Below are positions 36,996 through 46,580 of a stretch of DNA of 64,000 bases, one piece after another. The stretch covers positions 2,170,001-2,234,000 of the forward strand of contig OZ260106.1 of assembly GCA_965284645.1 (NCBI GenBank), read 5' to 3'. Each line of letters begins with the position of its first letter. Within the stretch, counting starts at the first letter, position 1. The notes under the pieces were generated by a model that was not told the origin of the DNA, ran no database searches, and was given only the letters and a program-made list of their open reading frames with translations. Position numbers and translations under genes: made by a program. This DNA is from JAIBAJ01 sp965284645. GTDB lineage: Bacteria > Bacteroidota > Bacteroidia > JAIBAJ01.

Positions 36996-37027
36996 CGAAA
37001 GTAAATAAAATGTTAATTTAAAGCAAA
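36996..37027 (-). promoter_or_regulatory. Promoter of the sphingomyelinase-like gene
   Basis: On the minus strand a TTTG box (37024-37027) and TACTTTCG (36996-37003) are 20 bases apart, close to TTTG / TAnnTTTG. Confidence 0.5.
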
Positions 37028-37070
37028 GGCAAAATCTTTTGAAATTAATAGGATAGGATAATGCTTATTT

Positions 37071-37514
37071 GGCGGGTCCCATTCGCCATAACCAGTCTAC
37101 CCCGATTAAACCGAAGTGCTGGGCTCATGGTCGGGCTATTCACTTCTAGTCCTCGGTCTGCTCCGTGCCTCCGCATCCCTGTGGGCTATCCGTTGCTATC
37201 CCTACCCGGGAGGAGGAATTAAAAATTGGGAATTAAAAATTAAAAATAGGGATGAAAATAAAGAGAAGTGAGGAAATAGAAAATAGAAGTGAAACTAGAA
37301 AAACGGGTACAAAACCCAGGCATGAAATACCACTGCATAGTACTTCACCAAAAACCGGACACGGAGAACCTGGGGCAAGGATAGAGGCAGTGTAGCCCAC
37401 AGGGATGCGGAGGCACGGAGCAGACCGAGGACTACCGCCGAAAGCCTGACCCGACGCCCCTTCGCAACACCTAAAGCTTCGGGCAAATGGTTATGGGGCG
37501 GAAGGGGGCCCTCC
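37071..37514. repeat. GC-rich dispersed repeat, second full two-unit copy
   Basis: It begins GGCGGGTCCC and ends GGGGGCCCTCC, nearly identical over its 444 bp to 13109-13545, including the A/G-rich linker and the long inverted arms (TAGTCCTCGG...GGGCTA against its complement). It fills most of the 36981-37531 gap. No gene is seen there. Confidence 0.85.
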
Positions 37515-37531
37515 TAAAAAAAATCAAGTAT

Positions 37532-38365
37532 TTACTTTTTCTGAAATCGACAGGCTACCCAATTGTTTTTGGATTTTTGCAGGCCAGGTTCGAATCCGTG
37601 TTTTGAAAAGCCGTCTAAAATCAATAAATAATCGTCGATATAAAACCCGCTTAGGATAATTTCGCCGCCCGATGGGAGCACCTGGGCAAAACCTTGGGCC
37701 ATATCGAGTAAAACATTGCGGTTGATATTGGCTATGACGGTATTGTACTGATCGCCAGTTATGGTTTCGATGCCACCTTGCACCACCTCAATGTTCGAAA
37801 ATCCGTTGCGCTCCACATTTTCCTGGGAATTGGTAACCGACCATTCGTCGATATCCACAGCCTTGACACTTTTGGCGCCGAGTTTCATGGCTAGGATGGC
37901 CAAAAGTCCGGTTCCTGTGCCCATATCCAACACTTTTTTGTTCTTAAAATCCATGTCTAAAAGCAGTTCCGATACCAAGTAGGTGGTTTCGTGGTGGCCG
38001 GTGCCAAACGACATTTTAGGTTGGATAATTATTTGGTGCTCGAAGCCTTTTTTCTCGGGATGAAATTCGGCTCGGATATAAAGTTTGTTGGCAATTTCAA
38101 CGGGTTGGAAATTTTTTTCCCATTCTTCGTTCCAGTTTTGGGCCGGCAGGATTTTTTCACGCAGCACAATTCGGGCCTTTTTGGAATACTGTTCCACTAT
38201 ACGCTCAGGTAAATCCTTAATATAAAGATTTTCAGGAATATAGGCCATAAAACCGGATTCGTTTTCCTCAAAACTGTCAAATCCGATATCGGCCAATTCC
38301 GTCATAATCATGTCGCTCCATGGATCTTTCGGATGGACTGAAACCCTTAATTCGATGTATTGCAT
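37532..38365 (-). CDS. prmA: Ribosomal protein L11 methyltransferase
   Basis: It trimethylates ribosomal protein L11 using SAM. The SAM-binding motif VLDMGTGTGLLAI lies at about residues 145-157, preceded by FGTGHHETT. The N-terminal domain (about 1-60) fits the PrmA substrate-recognition fold. The 277-aa length is as usual in Bacteroidota. It has its own promoter and no operon partner. Confidence 0.93.
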   Translation of the reverse strand: MQYIELRVSVHPKDPWSDMIMTELADIGFDSFEENESGFMAYIPENLYIKDLPERIVEQYSKKARIVLREKILPAQNWNEEWEKNFQPVEIANKLYIRAEFHPEKKGFEHQIIIQPKMSFGTGHHETTYLVSELLLDMDFKNKKVLDMGTGTGLLAILAMKLGAKSVKAVDIDEWSVTNSQENVERNGFSNIEVVQGGIETITGDQYNTVIANINRNVLLDMAQGFAQVLPSGGEIILSGFYIDDYLLILDGFSKHGFEPGLQKSKNNWVACRFQKK

Positions 38366-38416
38366 ATGTATTTGTCAGCGATGGGTTTTACCCCGATTTT
38401 GCCTTTGATAGGCATA

Positions 38417-38446
38417 CGAAAGTAAAAGAATTTAGACTTTACCAAA
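38417..38446 (-). promoter_or_regulatory. Promoter of prmA
   Basis: On the minus strand TTTG (38443-38446) and TACTTTCG (38417-38424) are 18 bases apart, near the Bacteroidota consensus. Confidence 0.5.
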
Positions 38447-38518
38447 TAGTTCATGTTGAAAATTCGTAGAAATAAGTCCGTGTAGCCTAAAATAATCGAG
38501 GAAATTCGCCGTTTAGAT

Positions 38519-41518
38519 ATGGCAAAGACTCTAGCCAAAGCACTCACCTTCATAACCCTGCTGTTAGCCTTTACGGTTTATTTCCAAGCTTGTAAAACCA
38601 AGCAGGAAGTAACACATGTGGCTGACCGTTCGCCCGTGGAGCATAAAACGTTTAAAGGACAACCTGTTTTTGCTCCGATTGCCAAAACCCGACATTCTTG
38701 GGCCGATTCGGTTTTCCATTCTTTAAGTTTAGAAGAGAAAATTGCTCAATTATTTATGGTGGCCGCCTATTCCAATAAGGATGCAGCCCATGTAGAATCC
38801 ATTCGGCATTTGGTGCAGGATTTGAAAGTTGGCGGACTAATTTTTATGCAGGGTGGTCCGGTTCGGGAAGCCAATCTTAACAATTACTATCAAAGTTTGG
38901 CAAAAACGCCTTTGCTTATTACAATTGATGGCGAATGGGGGTTGAGTATGCGCTTGGATAGCACCACCAAGTTTCCACGCCAGCAAATGTTGGGAGCCAT
39001 TCAGAATGATTTATTGATTTTTGAAATGGGTGAAGAAATTGCCCGTCAATGCAAACTGATGGGAATTCATGTGGATTTTGCCCCTGTTTTGGATGTGAAC
39101 TCCAATCCCGACAATCCGGTTATTGGAAATCGGAGTTTTGGCGAAGATAAAATCAATGTCACTTTGAAAGGGCTGGCTTATTTGCGAGGATTGCAAGATA
39201 ATCAAGTGTTGGCTTGTGGTAAACATTTTCCTGGCCATGGCGATACCGATGTGGATTCGCACTATGATCTACCATCTTTGAAGCACAACGAAACGCGCTT
39301 AGATACCTTGGAATTGTTTCCATTTAAGGAAATGTTCGATAATGGTTTAGGTTCGGTTATGGTAGGCCATTTGTTTGTTCCTGTGCTGGATTCGGCCAAA
39401 AATACGCCCGCAACCTTGAGCCATAATGTGGTTACTCGTTTGCTGCGGGAGAAAATGAAATACAACGGATTAATTTTTACCGATGCCTTGAATATGCAAG
39501 GTGTGGCCAAATACTATACACCAGCCGAAATAAACTTAAAAGCCTTGTTGGCCGGTAATGATATTTTGTTGTTTTCGGAAGATGTGGAAAATAGTATTAT
39601 CCGCATTAAACAAGCTATTGAAACCGGACAATTCCCTATGGCCGAGTTGGATAAACGGGTAAAACGTTTGTTAAAAGTAAAGGAATGGGCTGGTTTGACC
39701 AACTATAAAAAGATTAATCCCCAAACCATACACAAAGCCTTAAATGCTCCGGAAGCTGAGTTGATCAACCGCCGTTTGGTAAGGAGTGCATTAACCTTGT
39801 TGAAAAATGAAAAGGAGTTGTTGCCTCTAAAAGCCTTGGATACTCTACGCATTGCTGCTGTTTGCATTGGAGATTCGGTACAAACGCCTTTTTTGGAGAT
39901 GTTGGGCAATTATGCAGAGGTGCAAAATTTTTATATTTCGCACAAAGCCACCAAAGCCGAACGTGATTCATTGGTGAGCAAATTGAATGCGTATAATTTG
40001 GTGGTAGCTGGGTTTCAGAATACCTTGCAATCGGTTTCAAAAGGATTTGGAATTACAACCTCCGATCAGTTGCTCGCCGATACGATAGCCCAGTTGAAGC
40101 CGACGGTTTTGGCAGTTTTTGCGAATGCCTATTCTTTAAAAAATATACCAAATCCAAGCCGGTTTAAAGCGATTATTGCTTCGTATGAGCAATCGGAATT
40201 GGCCCAGCAATATACCGCTATGGGGATTTTTGGAGGTATAGGTTTTATGGGAGCCTTGCCTGTTACTTCAGGCAGTTTTAAGGTTGGAATGGGAACTTGC
40301 ACCAAAGCCATTCGCATTCGGTATGGCATGCCCGAAGAAGCACAATTGAAATCTAGGGTGCTTTCTCAGGTAGATTCCATTGCCAATGATGCCATTTTTA
40401 ATCAAGCTACACCGGGTTGTCAGATTTGGGTAATGAAAGATAGTGTGGTGGTTTGGAATAAATCTTATGGATATTATACTTACGAAAACAAGCAAAAGGT
40501 AACCAACCAAAGTATTTATGATTTGGCTTCCATAACCAAGGCGGCCTCCACTTTGCCTTTGGCTTTGAAGTTGTATGAAGCAGGCATGTTGAATTTGCAT
40601 GGAAAGTTGGGCAACTACCTGCCTCGATTAAAAGGCAGCAATAAGGAGGCATTGGAGGTGATGGATGTGATGACCCACCGAGCAGGATTAAAGGCCTTTA
40701 TTCCTTTTGGGACAAAGGTTTTGGTAAATTCAGAATGGAATCCCAAGTTGCTCAGTTCCAATTTTAGTACAGATTTTCCAGTTCCGGTAGGGATGAATGT
40801 TTTTGCAGCCAAGTCCTATCCTGATTCTATCCAGAAAATGATCGACAAAACCGAGATAGATACCAGTCATAAATATGTTTACAGCGATTTGGGCATGTAT
40901 TATATGAAGGAGGTAGAAGAATCGTTGTTGCAAAAGCCAGTGGAAAAAGTTGTAAACGAATTGTTTTATAAGCGCTTAGGTTGTGCTACTTTAGGGTTTA
41001 ATCCTTGGTCGCGTTTTCCGGTTGAGCGCATGGTCCCTACTGAGTATGATGTAGCTTTTCGCAAACAATTGGTACAAGGTTATGTGCACGATCCAATGGC
41101 TGCATTGATGGGAGGTGTTAGTGGCCATGCCGGTTTGTTTGGAAATGCCAATGATTTGGGCAAACTATTTACCTTGTATTTGAAAAAAGGCGAATATGCG
41201 GGGTTCAACTATTTTTCTTCGGCAAGTTTGGATACCTTTAATACCTGTTATTTCTGCTCGCAAGGCAATCGCAGGGGGCTAATCATGGATAAGCCTGATC
41301 CGGATTTAAGCAAGGATGATCCGGCGGCTGCTTCGGCTTCCTTAGCAAGTTTTGGGCACAGTGGTTTTACGGGTACGGTGGCCTGGGTAGATCCCCAAAC
41401 CAATTTGGTGTATATTTTCCTTTCCAATCGGGTTTATCCGGATGTTGAAAATAAGAAGTTGGGTCAGATGAATGTCAGATCCAAGATACACGAACTCTTT
41501 TACAAGGCGATGAAATAG
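38519..41518 (+). CDS. GH3 beta-N-acetylhexosaminidase / beta-lactamase-type hydrolase fusion lipoprotein
   Basis: A 999-residue bifunctional envelope protein. A lipobox FQA-C marks the N-terminus at Cys25. Residues about 60-390 form a GH3 domain with the NagZ-type motif KHFPGHGDT and the nucleophile Asp in FTDALNM. A GH3 C-terminal region follows (about 415-610). Residues about 630-999 form a class C beta-lactamase/DD-peptidase-like domain with Ser671-x-x-Lys674 in SITK and a YSD tyrosine motif at about 782. The combination suggests peptidoglycan or muropeptide turnover and is found in other Bacteroidota. Confidence 0.9.
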   Translation: MAKTLAKALTFITLLLAFTVYFQACKTKQEVTHVADRSPVEHKTFKGQPVFAPIAKTRHSWADSVFHSLSLEEKIAQLFMVAAYSNKDAAHVESIRHLVQDLKVGGLIFMQGGPVREANLNNYYQSLAKTPLLITIDGEWGLSMRLDSTTKFPRQQMLGAIQNDLLIFEMGEEIARQCKLMGIHVDFAPVLDVNSNPDNPVIGNRSFGEDKINVTLKGLAYLRGLQDNQVLACGKHFPGHGDTDVDSHYDLPSLKHNETRLDTLELFPFKEMFDNGLGSVMVGHLFVPVLDSAKNTPATLSHNVVTRLLREKMKYNGLIFTDALNMQGVAKYYTPAEINLKALLAGNDILLFSEDVENSIIRIKQAIETGQFPMAELDKRVKRLLKVKEWAGLTNYKKINPQTIHKALNAPEAELINRRLVRSALTLLKNEKELLPLKALDTLRIAAVCIGDSVQTPFLEMLGNYAEVQNFYISHKATKAERDSLVSKLNAYNLVVAGFQNTLQSVSKGFGITTSDQLLADTIAQLKPTVLAVFANAYSLKNIPNPSRFKAIIASYEQSELAQQYTAMGIFGGIGFMGALPVTSGSFKVGMGTCTKAIRIRYGMPEEAQLKSRVLSQVDSIANDAIFNQATPGCQIWVMKDSVVVWNKSYGYYTYENKQKVTNQSIYDLASITKAASTLPLALKLYEAGMLNLHGKLGNYLPRLKGSNKEALEVMDVMTHRAGLKAFIPFGTKVLVNSEWNPKLLSSNFSTDFPVPVGMNVFAAKSYPDSIQKMIDKTEIDTSHKYVYSDLGMYYMKEVEESLLQKPVEKVVNELFYKRLGCATLGFNPWSRFPVERMVPTEYDVAFRKQLVQGYVHDPMAALMGGVSGHAGLFGNANDLGKLFTLYLKKGEYAGFNYFSSASLDTFNTCYFCSQGNRRGLIMDKPDPDLSKDDPAAASASLASFGHSGFTGTVAWVDPQTNLVYIFLSNRVYPDVENKKLGQMNVRSKIHELFYKAMK

Positions 41519-41546
41519 GAGGGAAGCGAATTTTCAGCTTTTCTCC

Positions 41547-41554
41547 TACCTTTG
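41547..41554 (+). promoter_or_regulatory. Probable -7 box of ribF
   Basis: TACCTTTG is an exact TAnnTTTG match 10 bases before the TTG at 41565, so the ribF leader must be very short and the TTG at 41574 may be the real start. Confidence 0.55.
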
Positions 41555-41564
41555 TCTCGAATTA

Positions 41565-42512
41565 TTGACGGCATTGAAGGTATTTAACAACATCAACGAA
41601 TTTACGGGTGCACGGAATGTGGTGGTAACAACGGGTACCTTTGATGGGGTGCACCTCGGCCATAGATCAATCATCAAACGGCTGCAATCGATTGCCCAAC
41701 AAGTAGAGGGTGAAACCTTGATTTTGACCTTTGATCCGCATCCCCGCATGGTGCTTTTCCCGGACGACAATGATTTAAAATTGATCAACACCCGGGAAGA
41801 GAAGATAAGATTGATGGAAGAGGCTGGGATGGATAATTTGATCATTCATCCTTTTTCAAAAGAATTTTCGAGGATGACTTCCTTGGAATTTATCCGCGAT
41901 GTATTGGTTGGGAAATTTCAAACAAAGCGTTTGGTTATCGGATACAATCACCATTTCGGTCGTAATAGGGAAGGTAGTTTTGAGCATTTAAAGGAATTTG
42001 GACCGGTTTATGGTTTTGAGGTGGAAGAGATTCCGGCCAGTGAATTGGATCATGTGGAAATTAGTTCTACCAAAATTAGGAATGCCTTGCACGAGGGAGA
42101 TGTGAAAACAGCCAATGCCTATTTAGGCTCAAGGTTTGAATTCTCGGGTACAGTGATTGAAGGTAAAAAGTTAGGAAGAAAGTTAGGCTATCCGACGGCT
42201 AATATCCAGATTGCTGATCCTTACAAAATTAAGCCAGCCAATGGCGTTTATGTGGTAAAGGCTTTTTATGATGGGAAGGAATTTGGGGGAATGATGAATA
42301 TCGGTACCAATCCTACAACTGATGTTGGAAACGGAATACATGTTGAAGTGAATATTTTTGATTTTGACCACGAGATTTATGGCGATAGATTAGCTGTTCA
42401 GGTGGTAGATAGAATTCGGGATGAGAAGAAATTCAATGGTTTGGATGAACTTGTGGCAGCCATTGGTCAGGATAAACAAATCAGTTTGCAGGTTTTAGAA
42501 AATAATTGTTGA
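41565..42512 (+). CDS. ribF: Bifunctional riboflavin kinase / FMN adenylyltransferase
   Basis: It makes FMN and FAD from riboflavin. The N-terminal adenylyltransferase carries TTGTFDGVHLGHRSI with the HxGH nucleotide motif. The C-terminal kinase starts at about residue 190 with GRKLGYPTANI. Start choice is uncertain: TTG at 41565 or TTG at 41574 (giving MKVFNN); both lie just after a strong -7 box. The length is usual. The next gene starts 19 bp later. Confidence 0.92.
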   Translation: MTALKVFNNINEFTGARNVVVTTGTFDGVHLGHRSIIKRLQSIAQQVEGETLILTFDPHPRMVLFPDDNDLKLINTREEKIRLMEEAGMDNLIIHPFSKEFSRMTSLEFIRDVLVGKFQTKRLVIGYNHHFGRNREGSFEHLKEFGPVYGFEVEEIPASELDHVEISSTKIRNALHEGDVKTANAYLGSRFEFSGTVIEGKKLGRKLGYPTANIQIADPYKIKPANGVYVVKAFYDGKEFGGMMNIGTNPTTDVGNGIHVEVNIFDFDHEIYGDRLAVQVVDRIRDEKKFNGLDELVAAIGQDKQISLQVLENNC

Positions 42513-42531
42513 ACTTTGTAGTTGTAAAACC

Positions 42532-43140
42532 ATGAAAAAATTACTTGTATTTTGTTTGGCACTTGGGATGAACCTGAACCTTTGGGCTCAGTCAGGTCGA
42601 TTGCTTGATTCCCTTGAACTTGAAAATGCCCATATCTTTACTTCATTGAAGGAAGCTGCTGCCAAACCTGATTCGGTTTATCGCTTGCATTTGAAGGGTA
42701 AGAAATTGAGAGATTTGCCAGAAGCTGTATTGAAAATGACGAATTTGCAAGAATTGGTTTTGTCGAGAAATCAATTTTCGGAAATTCCTTCGACCATTTC
42801 AAAGTTAGAAAATCTACAACGCTTGAGTTTTGCCAAGAACCATCTGAAATATATCAATCCGGAAGTGGCTCGATTAAAAAACTTAAAGGTATTGATTGTG
42901 AGCCAAAATGACTTGGCTGAATTGCCAAAAGAACTAGTTGATTTACCTAAGTTGGAGTTTTTGGATGTGTGGAGCAATGAATTGGAAACTGTTCCAAAAG
43001 AATACAAGGGTTTTAAGAATTTAAAGAAGGTTGACTTACGGGTTATTATACTTTCCGACAGCCAAAAGGAGGAAATCCAAAAGAACTTTCCGACGGGAAC
43101 CGAGGTTATGTTTTCACCGGGTTGCAATTGCGGTAACTAA
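42532..43140 (+). CDS. Exported leucine-rich-repeat protein
   Basis: Signal peptide to about residue 20 (LWAQ). Residues about 60-180 contain five leucine-rich repeats of the type LxxLxLSxNxFSEIPSTISKLENL. The C-terminus ends with a Cys-containing tail (PGCNCGN). LRR proteins bind other proteins; the partner is unknown. It lies 19 bp after ribF and is probably co-transcribed with it. Confidence 0.82.
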   Translation: MKKLLVFCLALGMNLNLWAQSGRLLDSLELENAHIFTSLKEAAAKPDSVYRLHLKGKKLRDLPEAVLKMTNLQELVLSRNQFSEIPSTISKLENLQRLSFAKNHLKYINPEVARLKNLKVLIVSQNDLAELPKELVDLPKLEFLDVWSNELETVPKEYKGFKNLKKVDLRVIILSDSQKEEIQKNFPTGTEVMFSPGCNCGN

Positions 43141-43188
43141 ATTCCCAAATTTTAACAAGTCGTTTACAACTTGGTAGAACATCCCTTC

Positions 43189-43196
43189 TACCTTTG
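43189..43196 (+). promoter_or_regulatory. -7 box of the lipid kinase gene
   Basis: TACCTTTG is an exact TAnnTTTG match 20 bases before the GTG at 43217. A TTTA sequence lies at 43163-43166. Confidence 0.55.
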
Positions 43197-43216
43197 CCCG
43201 CTTTTGTAAAAACCTG

Positions 43217-44098
43217 GTGGAAGAAAAGAAAAAAATATGCTTTATTATTAATCCAATTTCTGGAGTTGGTAAGCAGCGCGTTCTGCAGAAGTTGGTACCA
43301 CGTTTGTTGGATAAGTCAAAGTTTGATTTTAAATTATTGGTTACTAAAGCACCGGGGCATGCCACCGAACTGGCAGCAGAAGCTGTGAAGGATGGTTATT
43401 CGATGGTTGTTGTTTCGGGTGGAGATGGAAGTATCAATGAGGTAGCCAGAGCCTTGCAGCATACAAATATACCCATGGGAATTATTCCAACCGGATCCGG
43501 AAATGGTTTCGCAAGAGAGTTAAAGATTCCGGTGGATGTGGAAAAGGCTATAAAACTGTTGAATACCGGAAGGGAAACCATGGTAGATTTGGGTTTATGC
43601 AATGAGAAACTTTTTGTGAATGTTGCCGGTGTAGGATTTGATTCATTTGTGGCCGATGCCTTTTCAAGGTATGGTAAGCGTGGATTTTGGTCCTATGTGA
43701 AAGTGACGACCAAATGCATGCCTAAATATAAAACGGAGGAAGTGGAGTTTCATATTAACGGACAGGTTCATAAACGCAGGGTGTTTTCTATTACCGTAAC
43801 CAATAGCAGGCAATTTGGAAGCGATGCCATCATTGCTGCCAATGCCAAAATGGATGATGGAATTTTGGATGTGGCCATTATCAATGAATTCCCCTGGTAT
43901 TTGACCCCAATCCTGGTTGGAAGAATGTTTTTAGGAACTTTGCATAAATCGAAGTACTACGAATGGTATTCCGGAACTGAATTCAAAATTAAGACTCGTC
44001 CCGGAGTAATTTCCCAAATGGATGGAGACCCTTACCATTTTCCGGAAGAATTGAATATTTCGGTGATGCCCTTGAAACTAAAATTGATAGTGCCTTAA
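43217..44098 (+). CDS. Diacylglycerol-kinase-family lipid kinase (YegS/DgkB-like)
   Basis: It is predicted to phosphorylate diacylglycerol or a related lipid with ATP. The catalytic-domain motifs are intact: INPISGVGK at the N-terminus, VVSGGDGSINEVA at about 57-69 and IPTGSGNGFAREL at about 88-100. The C-terminal beta-sandwich domain ends near residue 293. The start is GTG. In this phylum the substrate may also be a sphingoid base or ceramide; this is inference. Confidence 0.85.
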   Translation: MEEKKKICFIINPISGVGKQRVLQKLVPRLLDKSKFDFKLLVTKAPGHATELAAEAVKDGYSMVVVSGGDGSINEVARALQHTNIPMGIIPTGSGNGFARELKIPVDVEKAIKLLNTGRETMVDLGLCNEKLFVNVAGVGFDSFVADAFSRYGKRGFWSYVKVTTKCMPKYKTEEVEFHINGQVHKRRVFSITVTNSRQFGSDAIIAANAKMDDGILDVAIINEFPWYLTPILVGRMFLGTLHKSKYYEWYSGTEFKIKTRPGVISQMDGDPYHFPEELNISVMPLKLKLIVP

Positions 44099-44101
44099 AC
44101 C

Positions 44102-44764
44102 TTACCGCAAATAACCGATTTTCCTTCTTTCCTTTTGTTTGGTTTCCAACTTATCTTTGGAAAGCAAAAAATTGAGCGCTTCGTAAACATCAGCAAATTG
44201 TCGATCATACCTGCTTTCCAAACTACTTAGTTTTTCCAGGATGTCACTGTTTTCAAGAGCCAGTTGACGCATCATTATAAATGCACGTACAATCGAAATG
44301 TTTACTTCAATCGCTCTTTCTGTGTTGAGAACCGAACTTAGCATAGCTACACCTTGCTCGGTAAAAGCAAAGGGTCGATATCGGATGCCACCCCGACCCT
44401 TGTTTGAGGACGCAAATTGCGTCCTCAAAAGTCCATTGAATTCATTTTCAGATAGTTCGAACATGAAATCATTTGGGAAGCGATTTGAATTTCGCCTAAC
44501 AGACTCTTTTAACCCAACTTAATCAATAGGAGGATTGTTAAATCCGAACTACTTGATTTAGTTGGGTTTACCCCGATATAGAACTTGTTATCAATTTGGA
44601 TAACAAATTGGTTTACAAATTCTTTATCGTTAGAGCATTTCAAATGCGTAATCAGGGTTTAGCCTTTTGGTTTCAATGCCATAAAGTTCAGCTATATCGA
44701 AGTCCAATATTACCCTGTAGCCGCGAATCTCATGAATTTTAGTTTGAATGGTGCTTAGTTCCAT
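44102..44764 (-). pseudogene. ORF6N-domain gene disrupted by a MITE-like repeat
   Basis: The 5' part starts at ATG 44762-44764 and encodes MELSTIQTKIHEIRGYRVIL and on to ETKRL, the ORF6N N-terminus. The 3' part from 44508 down encodes KESVRRNSNRFPNDFMF and then the rest of the domain with GRGGIRYRPFAFTEQGVAML, ending at 44102. Between them lies a 147-bp repeat plus a duplicated TTA, which puts a stop nine codons into the insert. Removing 150 bp rejoins AGG CTA AAA GAG in frame to give about 170 residues, the normal ORF6N length. An internal ATG at 44462-44464 could still yield a C-terminal fragment. ORF6N proteins are DNA-binding and often phage-linked. Confidence 0.85.
44512..44658 (+). mobile_element. 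MITE-like element inserted in the ORF6N gene, TTA target duplication
   Basis: The 147-bp element runs from ACCCAACTTAATCAATAGG to AATGCGTAATCAGGGT. TTA lies directly on both sides (44509-44511 and 44659-44661). It has no coding capacity, so any movement must use a transposase encoded elsewhere. The interrupted gene gives independent proof of the exact ends. Confidence 0.85.
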
Positions 44765-45016
44765 ACTGTTGGTATAAAAAAGTAAAACAATAGGTATTTA
44801 TTTCCTTGTTTAAATATAAAATAAATAAAAAAAATAGAAAATAAAATGGTTAAATTGTTTAAAATCAAATTAATAATAAAAATATAATTTTTGAAAGTTT
44901 GCAAATATAATATGAAAGTAGGAGGGATTTGGATAGATTAAAAAATTGTTTTATTCAATTCCTAATTCCTGATATCTCCAACGAATATCTTTACTTGTCA
45001 TTTCGATTTTCCCTGA

Positions 45017-46168
45017 ATGTTTCACAAATCAATTATTTCCGCCTTCCTTCTTGTTTTCTTTCTAAGTAATTCTCTCTTTGCCCAAACATGGGTCGATAGT
45101 CTGGATGCTTACACACGCGAGAAATACCGTCCGGCCAGCCAATACAAATGGACCTGGCAAAATGCCGCTTTGTTGAATACCATTATCAAAGAATTTGAGT
45201 GGGCGGAGGGCGAGAAAAAGCAGGTTTATTTCAACTACATCAAAAAAGCCATCGACCGTACTTATAAACCGGCCAGTGGCAAAACTCCCAATGCTGTGGC
45301 TTCGGGCCTTGGATTAGCGTTTCTGTATGCCCAAACCAAGGAAGAGAAATACCTGAAAAAGGCTGAAAAAATTTACCGCGACTACCTGCATATCCGTCGT
45401 ACTCCGGAAGGTGCCGTTTCCCATCTGATGCTGTTTACCGAGCTCTGGGACGATACCGTTTTTATGGTGGGCGAATTCTTGTTGGGCATGTATAAGGCCA
45501 CCGGGGATGAAAAATACCTGAACGAACTGGCCAAGCAGTTTAGGTTGCACCGCGAAAAACTGCAAGACAAAGAACAGAAACTTTGGGTACACGGCTGGGA
45601 CAACGATACCAAAACCCATTGCACTTTTTGCAGCCAAAGGCAATGGGCCGATAAAGAAAGCCGTCGCAGCGTAGAGTTCTGGGGACGAGGTAATGGCTGG
45701 ATCGTTGTAACCTTATCCGACATTGTTGAATATCTTCCGGAAACCAATCCGTTGCGAGCCGAATTTGTGGGCTATTTGCAGGAAATGTTGGCCGTATTAC
45801 CCGCCCTTCAGGATTCCAAAACAGGGCATTGGTTTCAGCTTCCGGCAAGGAAGAGCGAATCGGGAAACTACATTGAAAGCTCCTGCACCGCCATGTTTGC
45901 CTACGGTCTTTGCACCGGTTTGAAATTGGGAATAATCAAGGGCGAAGTGTATGAAAACGCTGTTCGTCAGGCCTACCAAGGTTTGCGAAACCACAGCATA
46001 GCTTCGGCCGGAAAAAACTACTTAACCAGCCTGAATGTTTGTACCGGTACCTGTATTGGCGACAAGCATTATTATTTCAAACGCGCGGTACAAAAAGGAA
46101 AGCCTTTTGGATTAGGGATGTTTATTCAGTTTGGACGACGGTATGAAAGGGAGTTTTTGAGGAAATAG
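45017..46168 (+). CDS. GH88/GH105 unsaturated glycuronyl hydrolase
   Basis: An exported hydrolase removing unsaturated uronic acid residues left by polysaccharide lyases. The signal peptide ends SLFAQ. The (alpha/alpha)6-barrel motifs are visible: WTWQNA, ELWDDTVFMVGEF with the catalytic Asp region at about 139-151, and FWGRGNGW at about 222-229. The 383-aa length fits. No lyase or sus-type transporter is nearby, so the substrate (rhamnogalacturonan or other) is open. The 250 bp upstream are very A+T-rich with no other gene apart from the ORF6N 5' fragment. Confidence 0.87.
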   Translation: MFHKSIISAFLLVFFLSNSLFAQTWVDSLDAYTREKYRPASQYKWTWQNAALLNTIIKEFEWAEGEKKQVYFNYIKKAIDRTYKPASGKTPNAVASGLGLAFLYAQTKEEKYLKKAEKIYRDYLHIRRTPEGAVSHLMLFTELWDDTVFMVGEFLLGMYKATGDEKYLNELAKQFRLHREKLQDKEQKLWVHGWDNDTKTHCTFCSQRQWADKESRRSVEFWGRGNGWIVVTLSDIVEYLPETNPLRAEFVGYLQEMLAVLPALQDSKTGHWFQLPARKSESGNYIESSCTAMFAYGLCTGLKLGIIKGEVYENAVRQAYQGLRNHSIASAGKNYLTSLNVCTGTCIGDKHYYFKRAVQKGKPFGLGMFIQFGRRYEREFLRK

Positions 46169-46247
46169 GATTTTAACCGATGATAGTTGAATGATACCGG
46201 AACATTTGTTAGTAGGAATTATAGTAATGTTTTAGAAATTTAATTTG

Positions 46248-46362
46248 GGGGTTCCCCTACGGGTCGGGCTTTCCGTTCCAATCTTTTTGCTCGTCCCTCG
46301 ACAAAAAGGATTTCCACTGCAATCCCTAACCCGGGGTGCTTCGTGCCCGGGTGTGGTGGGAT
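46248..46362 (+). repeat. GC-rich dispersed repeat, divergent unit
   Basis: It has the outer boxes GTCGGGCTTTCCGTTCCAAT and CACTGCAATCCCTAACCCGG with a different central hairpin (CTCGTCCCTCGAC region). A trailing hairpin ACCCGGG...CCCGGGT follows (46337-46360). The adjoining 46363-46580 holds no recognisable gene. Confidence 0.65.
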
Positions 46363-46580
46363 ATGAAGCATTCGTATTTCAAAACACCTTTTTGGCAGGT
46401 TGTGCGATTATTCTTTGATTTTTTTGTCTATCATCCTTCCTTTAAAGATGCAGTGTCCTTCTGTTTTTTCTGAGTACTATTTTGCAAGGTTAACAAGAAG
46501 TCCGTTCGGCCGGCGTAATCTCGGTTTTGGTTTTCGCAAATTTCTAATTTTAGGTTTGGGTTTGATGGTGCATTTGTAGG

